From assembly GCF_001894765.1 (NCBI RefSeq), contig NZ_BCWV01000009.1:62001-126000 (forward strand): DNA of 64,000 bases. The letters are read 5' to 3'. The position numbers and the translations under genes were made by a program. Within the stretch, counting starts at the first letter, position 1. Each line of letters starts with the position of its first letter. Of this stretch, positions 40,750 through 51,336 are shown piece after piece. This stretch comes from Rhodococcoides corynebacterioides NBRC 14404 (GTDB lineage Bacteria; Actinomycetota; Actinomycetes; Mycobacteriales; Mycobacteriaceae). Under the pieces are notes generated by a model. That model saw only the letters and a list, made by a program, of their open reading frames with translations, searched no databases and was not told where the DNA came from.

Positions 40750-42324
40750 TCAGGCGCCGGCGTAGGCCCGGTCGTCGACGGTGTCGGCCGGGTGCGACCG
40801 GGCCACGACGGACCAGACGATGCCGGCGACTCCGAGCAGTGCCACCGTGACGACGACGGCGAGCCACCCGGTGGCGTCCATGGCGTCGGCCCCGATGCGA
40901 TCGAGGCCGGTGGCGAGCCATCCGACGGGCGTGAACGAGGCGAGTCGACCGAAGACGGGGCTGTCGGGAGCGGCGACGAGTGCCGCGCCGGCCACCGCGA
41001 GCTGAACGAGCAGCGCCACGAGGTTCACGGACTGTCCGACGGCGCGACCGAACGCCATCTGCACCGCACCGGCGGCCGCGACGAAAGCGGCCGCGGACAG
41101 CAGCAGGAACGCGACGCCGCCGACGAGGGTCCCGACGGATCGGCCGTCGCCGACCAGCCAGTAGACGAGCGAGGCGGCCGCGGCGATGCCGACGACGGCC
41201 ACCACGGGCACCACGCGAGCTCCCGGTCGGAGGCGACGCAGCAGGCTCACCGCGGCGACGGCGGCCACCGCGACGAGTGCTGCGATGACGTAGTAGGTGG
41301 CGGTGTCCCGGCTCGAGGCGACGACGGTGGTCGAGACGGTGCCGTCGTCGGACGTCGTGGTGGTCGCGGTGACGTTGGTCGCGCCGGGCAGCGACGACGA
41401 GGCGTTGCGTACGCCGTTCTGCAGGCTGGTCACCACGCCCTCGATGGGTTCGATGCCGGAGGAGAGCTGGTCGGTTCCCGCGCGCAGTTGCTTGCCGCCG
41501 TCGTCGAGCTGGACCAGGCCGTCGCGCAGTTGCACCGAGCCGGTGGCCAGCTGGTTCGAGCCGTCGACCGCCGTGGCGACGCCGGTGACGAACTCGCTGG
41601 ACGGGTCGCTCAGCTGGTAGGCGAGCAACTCGGCGCCGTCGCGCAGCTGGTTGATCTGCGAGACCGTGTCGGGGCCGAGGCCCTGGGCGTTCAGGGTGTC
41701 GATCAACTCGCGGAGCTGACGGGCGGCGTCGGTGGTGATGGGGTTGTTCAGCGTCTCGATCCGGTTCGCGACGTCGGCGATGGCCGCCGTGGCGGTTGCC
41801 TGCTTCTCACCGAGGGCGAGCAGGGGTGTCGTCAGTTGGTTCACTCCGCCGCTGATCTGCGTGGCACCGTCACCGAGCTGGACGACCCCGCCCTGGAGCT
41901 GACCGAGACCACCGGCGAGCTGGGCGTTGCCGTCCGCGAGCTGCTGGGCACCGTCGCGGGCCTGCCCCAGCCCGTCGGAGAGCTGGTTCACCCCACCCGA
42001 GAGGAGGGGCGCGCCGTCGGTGAGCTGGGTCAGCCCGCCCGAGAGGAGGCTGAGCGGCAGCTGGGTCTGCGTCAGCGCCGAGCGCGTCTTCGCGAGGGGG
42101 TCCGCACCGGGCTGCGCGGCGGAATCGTCACCGCTCTCGCCGTCCGCCGCCGCGGTGGTGGACGTGCTCGAGGACGCGACGGGATCGACGTCGTGCCCGC
42201 TGGCCACGGCATACCCGCCGACGACCAGCAGCGGAAGGACGATCACGAGAAGCGCCACGAGAGGCCGGGACAGGACGGCGAGCGGGCCGGACCGCGGCGC
42301 GCCGTGCGCGGAGGGAGCAGACAT
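40750..42324 (-). CDS. YhgE/Pip-like membrane protein with LxxGxxQLxDG repeats
   Basis: 524 residues. One N-terminal helix (LVALLVIVLPLLVVGGYAVA) is followed by about 300 extracytoplasmic residues. About five C-terminal helices complete it (from YYVIAALVAVAAVAAVSLL onward). The outer region has many repeats such as GGLTQLTDGAPLLSGG, GGVNQLSDGLGQARDG and GGLGQLQGGVVQLGDG, the coiled, beta-helix-like pattern of YhgE/Pip and related secretion-associated proteins. The ATG at 42324 (MSAPSAHGAP) is used, not the longer frame. A role in export or type VII-linked processes is suggested only by family resemblance. Confidence 0.75.
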   Translation of the reverse strand: MSAPSAHGAPRSGPLAVLSRPLVALLVIVLPLLVVGGYAVASGHDVDPVASSSTSTTAAADGESGDDSAAQPGADPLAKTRSALTQTQLPLSLLSGGLTQLTDGAPLLSGGVNQLSDGLGQARDGAQQLADGNAQLAGGLGQLQGGVVQLGDGATQISGGVNQLTTPLLALGEKQATATAAIADVANRIETLNNPITTDAARQLRELIDTLNAQGLGPDTVSQINQLRDGAELLAYQLSDPSSEFVTGVATAVDGSNQLATGSVQLRDGLVQLDDGGKQLRAGTDQLSSGIEPIEGVVTSLQNGVRNASSSLPGATNVTATTTTSDDGTVSTTVVASSRDTATYYVIAALVAVAAVAAVSLLRRLRPGARVVPVVAVVGIAAAASLVYWLVGDGRSVGTLVGGVAFLLLSAAAFVAAAGAVQMAFGRAVGQSVNLVALLVQLAVAGAALVAAPDSPVFGRLASFTPVGWLATGLDRIGADAMDATGWLAVVVTVALLGVAGIVWSVVARSHPADTVDDRAYAGA

Positions 42325-42408
42325 AGTAGGGCTCAGGCTAACGGCCCCGACGGACCCCGCCGGACGCGCCGGAACCCGCACACAGCCGAAAACCGGCCCT
42401 GAGCAGGC

Positions 42409-43029
42409 TCATTGAGAAGTCGATGAGGATCGCATCCGGTACCGGGGGAGCAGATCCAGCACGTGCTGGGTCTCGTTGACCGAGGCCACGGTCCGGTGAC
42501 CGCTCCGGGAGACGAGCACGCGGGTGATCGAGCAGTAGTCGATCGGGAACGTCAGCGGCGTCGCGGTGCCGAGGAGGCGATGCAGCACCGCGTTGACGAC
42601 GCCGCCGTGCGCGACGACGGCGACGGACGCGTCGGGGTCGGCCTCGCCGATCACCCGGGCGAGCGCGTCCTCGACGCGACCGGCGAACGCGTCCGCGTCG
42701 ACGCCGTCGGGTAGGTACCCGGCCTTGATGCGTGCGTACTGCTCGGGGAACTGCTCGCGGGCCTGCTCGATGGGCAGGTAGCCGGCATGGTCGCGGTCGT
42801 ACTCCGCCAGCCCGTCCAGGACGTCGACGCCCAGTCCGCGCGCGGACGCGAGCGGGGCGGCGGTGTCGAGAGCGCGACGCTGCGGGCTCGACACGATGCG
42901 GACGATGTCGTGCGGGGCCAGCGCGTCGGGCAGGCGGGCGGCCTGCTCGCGGCCGAGATCGGACAGATCCGGGTCGGCCCCGTCGGTGGACGAGAGCGGA
43001 AGCGCGTGACGAATCAGGAGCAGCTGCAC
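42409..43029 (-). CDS. Histidine phosphatase (phosphoglycerate-mutase-like)
   Basis: 206 residues. The RHG-type motif near the start is LLLIRHALPLSS, with His as the expected phospho-acceptor. The second-half [14 protein letters not shown] supplies the other catalytic His, and SSPQRRALDTAAPLA supplies an active-site Arg. It should be a cytosolic phosphatase or mutase acting on a small phosphorylated metabolite that I cannot name. GTG start. The MmcQ/YjbR gene lies just upstream with a 13-base gap and may share the transcript. Confidence 0.88.
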   Translation of the reverse strand: MQLLLIRHALPLSSTDGADPDLSDLGREQAARLPDALAPHDIVRIVSSPQRRALDTAAPLASARGLGVDVLDGLAEYDRDHAGYLPIEQAREQFPEQYARIKAGYLPDGVDADAFAGRVEDALARVIGEADPDASVAVVAHGGVVNAVLHRLLGTATPLTFPIDYCSITRVLVSRSGHRTVASVNETQHVLDLLPRYRMRSSSTSQ

Positions 43030-43042
43030 GCGGTCGATGCTG

Positions 43043-43441
43043 TCACGAGCGTGCGTCGAGCTCGGCGACCAGGCGCTTCGTGGCCGTGCGTCGGTAGGAC
43101 ATGTCGAGGAGTTCGCGCACCTCCTCCCAGTCGGGCTCGTCGGCCGTGAGGTCGAGGCCGAGCCACCCGGCGGGACCCCAGTACGCGGGAACGAAGAACC
43201 GGGCGTCGCCGATCAGGGCGTCGTGCTCGTCGGGATCGGGAAGGAACTGCAGCGACCGCGCCCAGCGCGTCGAATGATGGTCGCCCTTCACCGTCGCCCC
43301 GTACACGGCGAACGTCTTGGTGGTGACGAACTGCGGCCGGCCGTGGCTCACCTTCTCCGCGGCGCCCGGGAACGCCAACGCCAGCTCCCGCACACGCCGC
43401 AGCAACTCGTCGTCGTCGTCGAACCGCACGGGGTGGGCCAT
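43043..43441 (-). CDS. MmcQ/YjbR family protein
   Basis: 132 residues with the CyaY-like fold of the MmcQ/YjbR family. It shows FPGAAEKVSHGRPQFVTTKTFAVYG, a central strand region, and the typical end ELLDMSYRRTATKRLVAELD. Members are sometimes called DNA-binding, but no general function is established. The ATG at 43441 (MAHPVRFDDDD) begins at the usual position; the 15-codon upstream extension has no similarity. I see no clear ribosome site. It probably belongs to one transcript with the histidine phosphatase gene. Confidence 0.8.
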   Translation of the reverse strand: MAHPVRFDDDDELLRRVRELALAFPGAAEKVSHGRPQFVTTKTFAVYGATVKGDHHSTRWARSLQFLPDPDEHDALIGDARFFVPAYWGPAGWLGLDLTADEPDWEEVRELLDMSYRRTATKRLVAELDARS

Positions 43442-43466
43442 GCCAGGAGAAGGTAGCCCTGCCCGC

Positions 43467-44279
43467 TCAGGAAATCGAGACCTCACGGGTCACGTCGTCG
43501 ACGGGGAGGTCGCCCTCGACCACGGCGAGGACGTCCAATCGGTCGAGGGTGAGGTACCCGTCGTGGTTGTCCAGGAAGGCGGTGTCCGCGGCGTCCCGCC
43601 CCGTGGCGATCCGCACGAGGGACTGGCGCGGCGCGAGGCGGGTCGCGTCGACGACGCGCCACACCCCGTCGACGCAGGCCTCGGCGACGGCGTGGAAGTC
43701 CATGGGATCGCATCCCGGCGCGTACACGGCGACGAGGCGGGCGGGGATCTGCCGCGCTCGGAGCAGGGCCACGACGAGGTGGGTGTAGTCACGACAGACG
43801 CCGGCTCCGGCGAGGAGCGTGTCCGACGCGCCGTCGATCGGATCGCTGCTGCCGGGCACGTAGCGCAACCGCCGAGCGACCCAGGCCGTCACGGCGGCGA
43901 GAACCTCGCCGTCGGACTCCAGGTGGCCGAATTCCCGTGCGGCGAAACCGGTCAACGTGTCGGACTCCGCGTAGCGCGACGGGCGCAGGTACACCGACAG
44001 GTCGCGATCGACGACGTCCGGCGGTTCGGCGTGCCCGTCGACCGTCGCGCGGTAGCGGACACTGAGCCGGCCGCGATCGCAGTCGAAGCCGTGGATGCGG
44101 CTGCCGTGCTCGGCCGTGATCTCCACGGGTGCGAGGGCGCGGCCGTCGAGCTCGAACGTCAACTGCTCGTCGATCACCAGGCCCGGGACGCGGGCGGCGG
44201 CGATCTGGAACTCGAGGCTGGTCGGATCGGTGACGGTGACCTCGAGGGCGGCCGAGACGGTGCGCTTCACCGACGCCAT
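43467..44279 (-). CDS. Transglutaminase-like cysteine protease family protein
   Basis: 270 residues. An N-terminal beta-rich domain of about 120 residues (bacterial transglutaminase-like N-terminal region) leads into a papain-like transglutaminase core. The catalytic triad candidates are Cys162 in GAGVCRDYTHLV, His in MDFHAVAEACVDG and Asp in VVDATRLAP. Such proteins hydrolyse or cross-link peptides and are common in Rhodococcus; no substrate is known. ATG at 44279 (MASVKRTVSA). Divergent from lldD, with 78 bases between start codons. No signal peptide is apparent. Confidence 0.85.
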   Translation of the reverse strand: MASVKRTVSAALEVTVTDPTSLEFQIAAARVPGLVIDEQLTFELDGRALAPVEITAEHGSRIHGFDCDRGRLSVRYRATVDGHAEPPDVVDRDLSVYLRPSRYAESDTLTGFAAREFGHLESDGEVLAAVTAWVARRLRYVPGSSDPIDGASDTLLAGAGVCRDYTHLVVALLRARQIPARLVAVYAPGCDPMDFHAVAEACVDGVWRVVDATRLAPRQSLVRIATGRDAADTAFLDNHDGYLTLDRLDVLAVVEGDLPVDDVTREVSIS

Positions 44280-44357
44280 GGTGCCAGGGGGCGCCGTGCG
44301 GGTGCAGTCTGGACGTGGTCCTTGCCGTAGCCGTCCCCCGAGAAGAGGTCGACACCG

Positions 44358-45620
44358 ATGCCCGTCGCCCGCCAACTGCCCCGCCCCGCCGAACTGCGCG
44401 AGCTGCTGTCCTTCCGGAAGCCGGACTTCGACCTGCGCCGCCGCCGACTGAACGCCGCCCTCACCATCGAGGACCTCCGGACGATCGCCAGGCGACGCAC
44501 TCCCCGCGCCGCCTTCGACTACACCGACGGTGCTGCCGACGCCGAGATCTCGCTCGCGCGGGCGCGACAGGCGTTCCGCGACATCGAGTTCCACCCGTCG
44601 ATCCTGCGCGACGTGTCCCGGGTCGACACCTCGACCACCGTCTTCGGGGGCCCGTCGTCGCTCCCGTTCGGCATCGCCCCGACCGGGTTCACCCGCTTGA
44701 TGCAGACCGAGGGCGAGTACGCGGGGGCGGGAGCCGCCGGGGCCGCCGGCATTCCCTTCGGCCTGTCCACTCTGGGCACCACCTCGATCGAGGACGTCCG
44801 CGCCGCCAACCCGACGGGCCGAAACTGGTTCCAGCTGTACGTGATGCGCGATCGCGACATCTCGTTCGGCCTCGTCGAGCGGGCCGCGCGGGCCGGTTTC
44901 GACACTCTCCTGTTCACCGTCGACACCCCCGTCGCCGGGGCGAGGCTGCGCGACACGCGCAACGGCTTCTCCATCCCGCCGCAGTTGACGGCGTCGACCA
45001 TCGCCGACGCCATTCCCCGGCCGTGGTGGTGGTGGGACTTCCTCACCACCCCCAAGCTCGAGTTCGCGTCCCTGTCCTCGACCGGCGGCACCGTGGGCCA
45101 GTTGGTGAATTCGGCCATGGATCCGACCATCTCCTTCGCCGATCTCGACGTCATCCGCAGCATCTGGCCCGGCAGGTTGGTGGTCAAGGGTGTGCAGTCC
45201 GTGGCGGATGCGGTCGAGCTCGCCGAACGTGGGGTCGACGGCATCGTCCTGTCCAACCATGGTGGCCGCCAGCTCGATCGAGCCCCCGTGCCCTTCCACC
45301 TGCTGCCGTCGGTGGTGCGCGAGGTCGGGCCGGACTTCGAGGTCGCCGTCGACACGGGGATCATGCACGGAGCCGACATCGTCGCCGCGATCGCGCTGGG
45401 GGCCTCTTTCACCCTGATCGGTCGGGCGTACCTCTACGGGCTGATGGCGGGCGGTCGCGCCGGTGTGGATCGCGCCATCGCCATTCTGCGCGAGGAGATC
45501 GTGCGCACCATGCAACTGCTGCAGGTGAACACGATCGCCGACCTCGGCCCCGAGCACGTCACCCAGCTCACCCGTGTGGTTCCGCGGGCCCGGGCCGCCC
45601 GGTCCGAGCCGGGCTCCTGA
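44358..45620 (+). CDS. lldD: FMN-dependent alpha-hydroxyacid dehydrogenase (L-lactate dehydrogenase LldD type)
   Basis: 420 residues, an FMN TIM barrel that oxidises L-lactate or a similar 2-hydroxyacid to the oxo acid, passing electrons to the respiratory chain or oxygen. It shows [40 protein letters not shown], the catalytic SNHGGRQLD (His and Arg) and [18 protein letters not shown]. Relatives include M. tuberculosis LldD2 and the MftD proteins of mycofactocin clusters. No mycofactocin genes are nearby, so lactate or a related hydroxyacid is likelier. Gene symbol is tentative. Confidence 0.82.
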   Translation: MPVARQLPRPAELRELLSFRKPDFDLRRRRLNAALTIEDLRTIARRRTPRAAFDYTDGAADAEISLARARQAFRDIEFHPSILRDVSRVDTSTTVFGGPSSLPFGIAPTGFTRLMQTEGEYAGAGAAGAAGIPFGLSTLGTTSIEDVRAANPTGRNWFQLYVMRDRDISFGLVERAARAGFDTLLFTVDTPVAGARLRDTRNGFSIPPQLTASTIADAIPRPWWWWDFLTTPKLEFASLSSTGGTVGQLVNSAMDPTISFADLDVIRSIWPGRLVVKGVQSVADAVELAERGVDGIVLSNHGGRQLDRAPVPFHLLPSVVREVGPDFEVAVDTGIMHGADIVAAIALGASFTLIGRAYLYGLMAGGRAGVDRAIAILREEIVRTMQLLQVNTIADLGPEHVTQLTRVVPRARAARSEPGS

Positions 45621-45650
45621 CGACCCTGTCCGCCCGGGCCTCGGACGTTC

Positions 45651-46376
45651 TCAGCCGAACACCGTTCGGCGCTCGGTGTGGGTGAAGGTGAAGACGGTGG
45701 CCCCGCCGCTGAGGAGGGCGGCGAGCAGGAGGACCTGCGGACCCGTGATGAGGACGCCCACGGCCGCTCCCACCGCGCCGCCGAGAGAAAAGGATCCGAG
45801 CAGCAGCAGATAGCAGAGCCAGTCGTATCGGGTGCCGCCACCGGTCAGGTGCCGTTCGATTCCCTGGCCGAGTTTCACGACGGTGCCGGTGACATAACTC
45901 AGCGGGATGAATGTCTCTTCCTTCTTCGTGAATGCGGTGTTCAGGGCACCGAGCGCGAAGGCGACCAGAAGAATGGGGTAAAGGCTGACGTCCGCCGAGG
46001 ACCAGCCGGACACGGCGATGTCGATGATGCCGGCCAGGGCCAACGCGATCGTGGTGACCACGGTGGCACCGTGCGGGTGATTGTCCCAGTAGCGACGACG
46101 GCAGAACGACGCGAGGACGACGCCCGCCACGAACGAGACGATGAGGGCCAGGGCGACCAAAGGTGTTGCGCCAGGCGCGACTTCCTTGCCGTCGGGGTGG
46201 CCGAACCAGCCGACGACGGCGCGCTCGGTGTTGCCCGTCATGAAGGTGACGAAGTATCCCGCGGAATGCAGGAAGGCCACCGCGCCGAGCATTCCGGCGA
46301 CTCCGGCGAGGATCCAGGACAGCCGCGCTTCGGCGCCGACGGCGGTTTCTCGGTCGATCGAGTACGGGGACGTCAT
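45651..46376 (-). CDS. YoaK/DUF1275 family membrane protein
   Basis: 241 residues with six or seven membrane helices. Family landmarks are GAVAFLHSAGYFVTFMTGNTERAV near the N-terminus and NTAFTKKEETFIPLSYVTGTVVKLG in the middle. The ATG is preceded by a strong GGAGG site. The family is widespread but uncharacterised; transport is a guess. The 242-base upstream region to 46618 is noticeably more AT-rich than its surroundings, consistent with a promoter, and holds no convincing gene. Confidence 0.88.
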   Translation of the reverse strand: MTSPYSIDRETAVGAEARLSWILAGVAGMLGAVAFLHSAGYFVTFMTGNTERAVVGWFGHPDGKEVAPGATPLVALALIVSFVAGVVLASFCRRRYWDNHPHGATVVTTIALALAGIIDIAVSGWSSADVSLYPILLVAFALGALNTAFTKKEETFIPLSYVTGTVVKLGQGIERHLTGGGTRYDWLCYLLLLGSFSLGGAVGAAVGVLITGPQVLLLAALLSGGATVFTFTHTERRTVFG

Positions 46377-46618
46377 GTGATCGATCCTCCGGACAATGAC
46401 CGATCTCGCAATTTTTCGAGTCGTCGATCACAAACGTACGGTTCGGTCGAAATGAAATGAATGCACAGAATACTGTCGAGTTCACCGTGAGTTCGCGTGA
46501 TGTTCGTGTCCGAGCGAGTTTTCCTCCGTGTTCTCGCGGGTTCGTCGTCGTCGAACCCAACGGACACGGCCGCGGGATGGACGCGGCACGGAGATGTCCG
46601 GCTTTTCCGGTTTCCGGA

Positions 46619-47524
46619 CTATTTTTCGCGACGGGCGTCCTGCAGCACCGCGTCGACGGCCCGCGCCACCACACCCGGCTGGTCGATCATCACGTGATGG
46701 TGCGAGGGCGAGACGACGACGAACCGTCCCCCGAGGTACGACGCGAGCCGCTGCTGCTTCCGAATCCACCGCGCGCCCCACGGGGTCCGGTGGGAGGTGT
46801 GGGCCGCGGCGACGACGATGGGCACGTCCGGTAGGGGAGTGTCTCGCCGCAGTCGGTTCAGCTCGACGGCGAGGTCGGCGTACGCGAAGTACTCGACCGT
46901 CGCGGCCTCGAGGTAGGAGGGTTCGCGGTAGAGGCGCCGGAGGTCGTCGATGCGCTCGGGCGGGTAGCCGTCGGGGGGGACCGCTCGGACCACGAGGTGG
47001 CGTACGGCGTCGGCGCCCAGTGCCTGCAGCCCCACCGCCGAGGACGTCCGGGCGAGGATGCGCGCGGCGGGCATGCGGAGGCGCCGGGGCACCAGGGCGC
47101 CCGGTGACTTCTCGACGCTCGAGTCGAGCAGGACGAGGCCGCCGACGCGGTCCGGCTCGAGGCGGGCGGCACCCTCGACGTAGAACCCCGCCATGGAGTG
47201 CCCGACCAGCACGGCGGGCCGCGTCGGGCCCAGTGCGTCGAGTACCGCGACGATGCGTCGGGCCTCACCGGCGACGGTGGGCACCTCCCCCGGTCGCGGC
47301 TCGCTGTCTCCGAAGCCGGGGCGATCGAGGGCGACGGCGCTGCACCCGGCGTCGCCGAGGAGGGTGAGCACGTCCACCCAGTCGTGCCAGGAGCTGCCGA
47401 GGCCGCCGCAGAGCACCACCGGCGCGGAGTCGCCGTGTACCCGCGCCACGTGCACCGCGCTGCCGAGCACGGTGACGGTTTCATGTGAAACAGTGCGCGC
47501 TCCGCCGCTCGACCCGATCGTCAT
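46619..47524 (-). CDS. Alpha/beta hydrolase coupled to lysX
   Basis: 301 residues. The fold shows [18 protein letters not shown] (oxyanion-hole region), the nucleophile elbow VGHSMAGFY, an Asp-containing [15 protein letters not shown] region and the C-terminal His in [13 protein letters not shown]. It should be a cytosolic esterase, lipase or peptidase; no substrate can be given. The ATG at 47524 overlaps the lysX stop (ATGA), so it is probably co-translated with the lysyl-phosphatidylglycerol synthase. The longer open frame to 48310 is a shadow of lysX. Confidence 0.85.
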   Translation of the reverse strand: MTIGSSGGARTVSHETVTVLGSAVHVARVHGDSAPVVLCGGLGSSWHDWVDVLTLLGDAGCSAVALDRPGFGDSEPRPGEVPTVAGEARRIVAVLDALGPTRPAVLVGHSMAGFYVEGAARLEPDRVGGLVLLDSSVEKSPGALVPRRLRMPAARILARTSSAVGLQALGADAVRHLVVRAVPPDGYPPERIDDLRRLYREPSYLEAATVEYFAYADLAVELNRLRRDTPLPDVPIVVAAAHTSHRTPWGARWIRKQQRLASYLGGRFVVVSPSHHHVMIDQPGVVARAVDAVLQDARREK

Positions 47525-50500
47525 TCTCCGCGCGGCTTCGCCAGCGGGAAGGCCAGCGTCTCGCGGATGCTGCCGCCGGTGATGAGCATGACCACGCGGT
47601 CGACTCCCATCCCCAGTCCACCCGTCGGCGGCATACCGTGCTCGAGGGCCTGGAGGAAGTCCTCGTCGAGTTCCATGGCCTCGGGGTCGCCGCCGGCCGC
47701 CAGCATGGACTGCTCGGTGAGCCGCCGCCGCTGGTCCACGGGGTCGGTCAACTCGCTGTACGCCGTGCCGAGTTCGACGCCCCACGCCACCAGGTCCCAC
47801 TTCTCGGCGACGCCGGGGATGGACCGATGCGGCCTCGTGAGCGGCGACATCGAGGTCGGGAAGTCGATGTAGAACGTGGGGAACTCGGTGAAGTCCTCCA
47901 CCAGATGCTCGTACATCTCCTGCGCGACCGCGCCGGCGTCCCAGGTCGACTGGTACGGCACGTCGTGCAGGTCGCAGAGTCGCTGCAGCTCCTCGAGGGG
48001 CGTCGCGGGCGTGACGTCGGCGCCGATCTTCTCGGCGATCGCGCCGTGCATGGTCTTGACCGGCCACTCGCCGGAGATGTCGATCTCGACGAGCGTGCCG
48101 TTCTCGTCCGGACGGTGGATCACCTCGCGGCCGTGCGCGGCCACTGCCGCTCTCTGGATGAGTTCGCGGCAGAGGACCATGCACCGCTCGTAGTCGCTGT
48201 GGGCCTCGTACGCCTCGAGGATCGTGAACTCCGGGTTGTGCTTGAAGTCCGCACCCTCGTTGCGGAACACGCGGCCGATCTCGAAGACCTTCTCCATGCC
48301 GCCGACGCACAGGCGCTTGAGGTAGAGCTCCGGCGCGATGCGCAGGTAGAGATCGAGGTCGTAGGCGTTGATGTGGGTGAGGAACGGCGCCGCGTTGGCC
48401 CCACCGTGCACCTGCTGGAGGATCGGAGTCTCCACCTCGAGGAAGCCGCGGCCGCCCAGGGTGTCACGCAGCGACGTCACGATGGCGCTGCGCGCTCGCA
48501 TCAACGCACGCGCCTGCGGGTTGATCGCCATGTCGACGTAGCGTTGCCGCACCCGCGCCTCGGGGTCGGTCAGGCCGCGGTACTTGTCCGGCAACGGATG
48601 CAGTGACTTGCCGTTCATCCGCCAGTCGGACACCAGCAGCGCCTGCGCTCCGGCGCGCGATCGGCCGAGGATGCCACTGCACGAGACCAGATCGCCGAGG
48701 TCGACGTCGGTGGCGAAGCGCGACAACGGTTCCGTCCCGATGCGGTCGCGCTCGAGGAGGACCTGCAGGTCCCCGCTCCAGTCCCGCAGCAGGCAGAACA
48801 CCACGCCGCCGTAGTCGCGGATACGCAGAATGCGTCCGGACACGCGGACCGTCGTGCCGTCGGGAGACGCCGCGGCCTCGGCGACGGTGTGCGTCGGCGG
48901 ATGCGCGACGGGATACGGATCGATGCCCTCGCCCGCCAGGCGGTCGAACTTGGCCAGTCGGACTCGCACCTGCTCGGGTCGGCGACGCTCGGCGCCCGTC
49001 TCGGTCACGATGCCGTCCGGCTCGCTGCCGTCGGCGTGCAGCAGCCCGTGCGCGGCGACGGCCGCGGGCACCGCGGTGTGGGTGCCGGTGTGGCCGACGA
49101 CGCCCCGGCCGCCGGGATCGGCGAGGCCGCGTCGACCCGGCACGCTGAGGAAGCCCTCCGCGATGGCGGACGCGGTGCCCACCTTCGGCAGGTCGCGCCC
49201 GTCGCCGAAGCACAGGTATCGCGGCACCCACTCCGGCTGGTACTTGAGGTTCGACCGGTACAGCGCCTCGAGCTGCCACCACCGGGAGAAGAAGACCAGC
49301 AGTGCGCGCCACAGGCGCAGGACCGGCCCGGCGCCGAGCCGACCGCCTTCCTCGAAGACGGACCGGAACACCGCAAAGTTCAGCGAGATCTTGGTGATGC
49401 CCACCGTGTCGGACCGAGTGGCCAGCTCCGAGACCATCAACTCCACGGTGCCGTTCGGCGCGGTCCGCGCGCGCCGCATCAGGTCCAGCGACGCGGCCGC
49501 CGGCCCCCACGGCACGAGGGAGAGCATGCCGACCACACTGTCCCCGGCCCCGCCGCCGGCCTCGTCGAGGACCGCCTCGACCAGCAGGCAGTCGCCGTCC
49601 AACGGGTCGCCGAGGCGTCCGAGGGCCATCGAGAAGCCGCGTTCGGTCTCGGTGTCCCGCCAGTCGTCGGCACGTTTCTCGATGGCGGGCCACTCGTCGG
49701 CGCCGATGTCCCGGTGTCGTCGGATTCGGACGGACACGCCCTTCGCCTTCGCCCGGTTGACCGCTTGGCGGACCGGCCGCATGTCGGGGCCGCCGAGCCC
49801 GAACGAGCGGGTCTGCAGCACCGCCTCGTCACCCAGCTCGAGCACGCCGAGCCCCGCCGCGCGGTAGGCCGCCGCGCCGGCCTCGCTCGCCCCCATCACC
49901 GCCGGCGCCCAGCCGTACCGCGACGCCAGGTCGAGCCAGGCCTCGATGGCCTGCGGCCACGCCGAGCGGACGCCGACCGGATCGCCGCTGGCCAGACAGA
50001 CACCGATCTCGACGCGGTAGGTCACCGCCGCGCGTCCCGACGGCGCGAAGACGACGGCCTTGTCCCGGCGGGTGGCGAAGTAGGCCAGCGAGTCGTCGGG
50101 AGAGGCGGCCACCAGGCCGCGGAGGGCGGACTCGTCGGTGCCGGTGAGGGCGTTGACGGCCCGCTGCGACCGGAACAGCGTCAGCACCGCTGCGGCGAGG
50201 GCGAGGAACGCGAACAAACCGAGCAGGAAGTTGACGAATCCGTGCGGGCGACCGTCGAACTGCTCGTTGTCGATCACCGCCAGTCCGGCGACGCGGTTGA
50301 GCGACCAGAAGATGGTCTCGCTGCGATCCAGGGACCCGGGGAACGCCTCGAGCAGGCCCCATCCCGCGATCACCCCGACGGCGAGCCCGGCGACCAGCAC
50401 GCCGAGGGCCTTCCACACCGCGCCGGGGCGCACCCGGGTGTCGAACTCGCGGCGGGACCACAGGAGCAGTGCCAGCGCGGCGAGCTGCAACACGGTGCCG

Positions 50501-50943
50501 ATCCAGGACCCCACCGTGCCCGGATCGTCGACGAGGATCAGGACGTTGACCACGATCGACACGGCCACGTACACCGTCGCGATCCACCATGCGACGCGTT
50601 TGCGGGTCGAGAGCGCGGCCGCCAGCAGGGCGACGACGAGCGCGAAGGACAGGCTGGTGTCCGGCGCGTCGAGGACGTAGTCGTCGAGCCACTCACGGGG
50701 GTGGTGCGTGAGCGCGCGCAGGGCGGGCGAGAGCGACCAGAGGAAGACCACTGCCGAGTAGATCCCGACCGCGAGGCCGAGATAGTGCGGGACCTCGTGG
50801 CGGAATCCGGTCGAGGCCCCGGATCGGCCCCCGGATCGGCCCCCGGATCGGCCCCCGGATCGGCCCCCGGGCGACGACGTGTCGGACGGCACCTCTCGCG
50901 TCACCGACGACGTCGTCGGGCGCCGGTGTTCCTGGATCGACAT
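47521..50943 (-). CDS. lysX: Bifunctional lysylphosphatidylglycerol synthetase/lysine-tRNA ligase LysX
   Basis: 1140 residues, close to mycobacterial LysX. After a Gly/Arg/Ser repeat head comes a membrane block of about six to seven helices (50-275). An acyltransferase-type LPG synthase domain (about 280-600, with [20 protein letters not shown] and [12 protein letters not shown]) follows. A class II lysyl-tRNA synthetase completes it (OB fold then [48 protein letters not shown]). It charges lysine and transfers it to phosphatidylglycerol, making the membrane more positive and resistant to cationic peptides. Coupled at its end to an alpha/beta hydrolase. Confidence 0.96.
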   Translation of the reverse strand: MSIQEHRRPTTSSVTREVPSDTSSPGGRSGGRSGGRSGGRSGASTGFRHEVPHYLGLAVGIYSAVVFLWSLSPALRALTHHPREWLDDYVLDAPDTSLSFALVVALLAAALSTRKRVAWWIATVYVAVSIVVNVLILVDDPGTVGSWIGTVLQLAALALLLWSRREFDTRVRPGAVWKALGVLVAGLAVGVIAGWGLLEAFPGSLDRSETIFWSLNRVAGLAVIDNEQFDGRPHGFVNFLLGLFAFLALAAAVLTLFRSQRAVNALTGTDESALRGLVAASPDDSLAYFATRRDKAVVFAPSGRAAVTYRVEIGVCLASGDPVGVRSAWPQAIEAWLDLASRYGWAPAVMGASEAGAAAYRAAGLGVLELGDEAVLQTRSFGLGGPDMRPVRQAVNRAKAKGVSVRIRRHRDIGADEWPAIEKRADDWRDTETERGFSMALGRLGDPLDGDCLLVEAVLDEAGGGAGDSVVGMLSLVPWGPAAASLDLMRRARTAPNGTVELMVSELATRSDTVGITKISLNFAVFRSVFEEGGRLGAGPVLRLWRALLVFFSRWWQLEALYRSNLKYQPEWVPRYLCFGDGRDLPKVGTASAIAEGFLSVPGRRGLADPGGRGVVGHTGTHTAVPAAVAAHGLLHADGSEPDGIVTETGAERRRPEQVRVRLAKFDRLAGEGIDPYPVAHPPTHTVAEAAASPDGTTVRVSGRILRIRDYGGVVFCLLRDWSGDLQVLLERDRIGTEPLSRFATDVDLGDLVSCSGILGRSRAGAQALLVSDWRMNGKSLHPLPDKYRGLTDPEARVRQRYVDMAINPQARALMRARSAIVTSLRDTLGGRGFLEVETPILQQVHGGANAAPFLTHINAYDLDLYLRIAPELYLKRLCVGGMEKVFEIGRVFRNEGADFKHNPEFTILEAYEAHSDYERCMVLCRELIQRAAVAAHGREVIHRPDENGTLVEIDISGEWPVKTMHGAIAEKIGADVTPATPLEELQRLCDLHDVPYQSTWDAGAVAQEMYEHLVEDFTEFPTFYIDFPTSMSPLTRPHRSIPGVAEKWDLVAWGVELGTAYSELTDPVDQRRRLTEQSMLAAGGDPEAMELDEDFLQALEHGMPPTGGLGMGVDRVVMLITGGSIRETLAFPLAKPRGE
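50821..50868. repeat. Four tandem copies of a 12-base repeat inside lysX
   Basis: The unit GGATCGGCCCCC repeats four times without mismatch (50821-50868). It encodes GGRS repeats near residues 25-42 of LysX, just before the first membrane helix. The unit is a multiple of three, so copy-number changes keep the frame. Confidence 0.9.
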
Positions 50944-51001
50944 GGGAACACTATGCGCCGTCCACGCAGTTCGCGCGCGGATTGTGCGCGCGCCCGGGGG
51001 A

Positions 51002-51283
51002 TCAGCGGACGGGGAGGGCGCGGTCCCGCGCGCGCCGCCACCGCCACCACCCGGTCACGGCGATCGCGACGCCGACCACGGACAGCAGATCCGACTCGGT
51101 GATGCCGTGCTGGGGGGAGAACACGACCAGGACGCGCCCCTCGATCGGGCCGTTGAAGAACAGCCACCCCACCGACGCGACGGCGGTGGCGGCTGCGGAC
51201 AGGCGCGTGGGGCGCGCGAGGCACCACGCCGACGCCGCGAAGAGCGAATTCATCGCGACGAGGCCATGGAACACGGAGGTCAT
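51002..51283 (-). CDS. Small conserved-looking membrane protein
   Basis: 93 residues with three predicted membrane helices: [39 protein letters not shown] and [18 protein letters not shown]. It ends in a short basic tail ([11 protein letters not shown]). The loop [18 protein letters not shown] contains a HGITESD motif that I have a sense of from actinobacterial hypothetical proteins, but I cannot name a family. The ATG at 51283 has GGAGG-like purines weakly placed upstream. It lies 53 bases after the second GGDEF gene and 58 bases before lysX on the same strand, so the three may share a transcript. Confidence 0.6.
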   Translation of the reverse strand: MTSVFHGLVAMNSLFAASAWCLARPTRLSAAATAVASVGWLFFNGPIEGRVLVVFSPQHGITESDLLSVVGVAIAVTGWWRWRRARDRALPVR

Positions 51284-51336
51284 GGGAATCGAGTGTGCCC
51301 GGTGTCCCGCCCCGGGGGCGGCGGCCCGCGCCACCG

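Noticed and set aside
46373-46567. 64-residue reverse-strand frame ending with an ATGA overlap on the DUF1275 gene
   Set aside because: The overlap is suggestive, but the frame spans an AT-rich promoter-like region, has no family or membrane features and no clear ribosome site.
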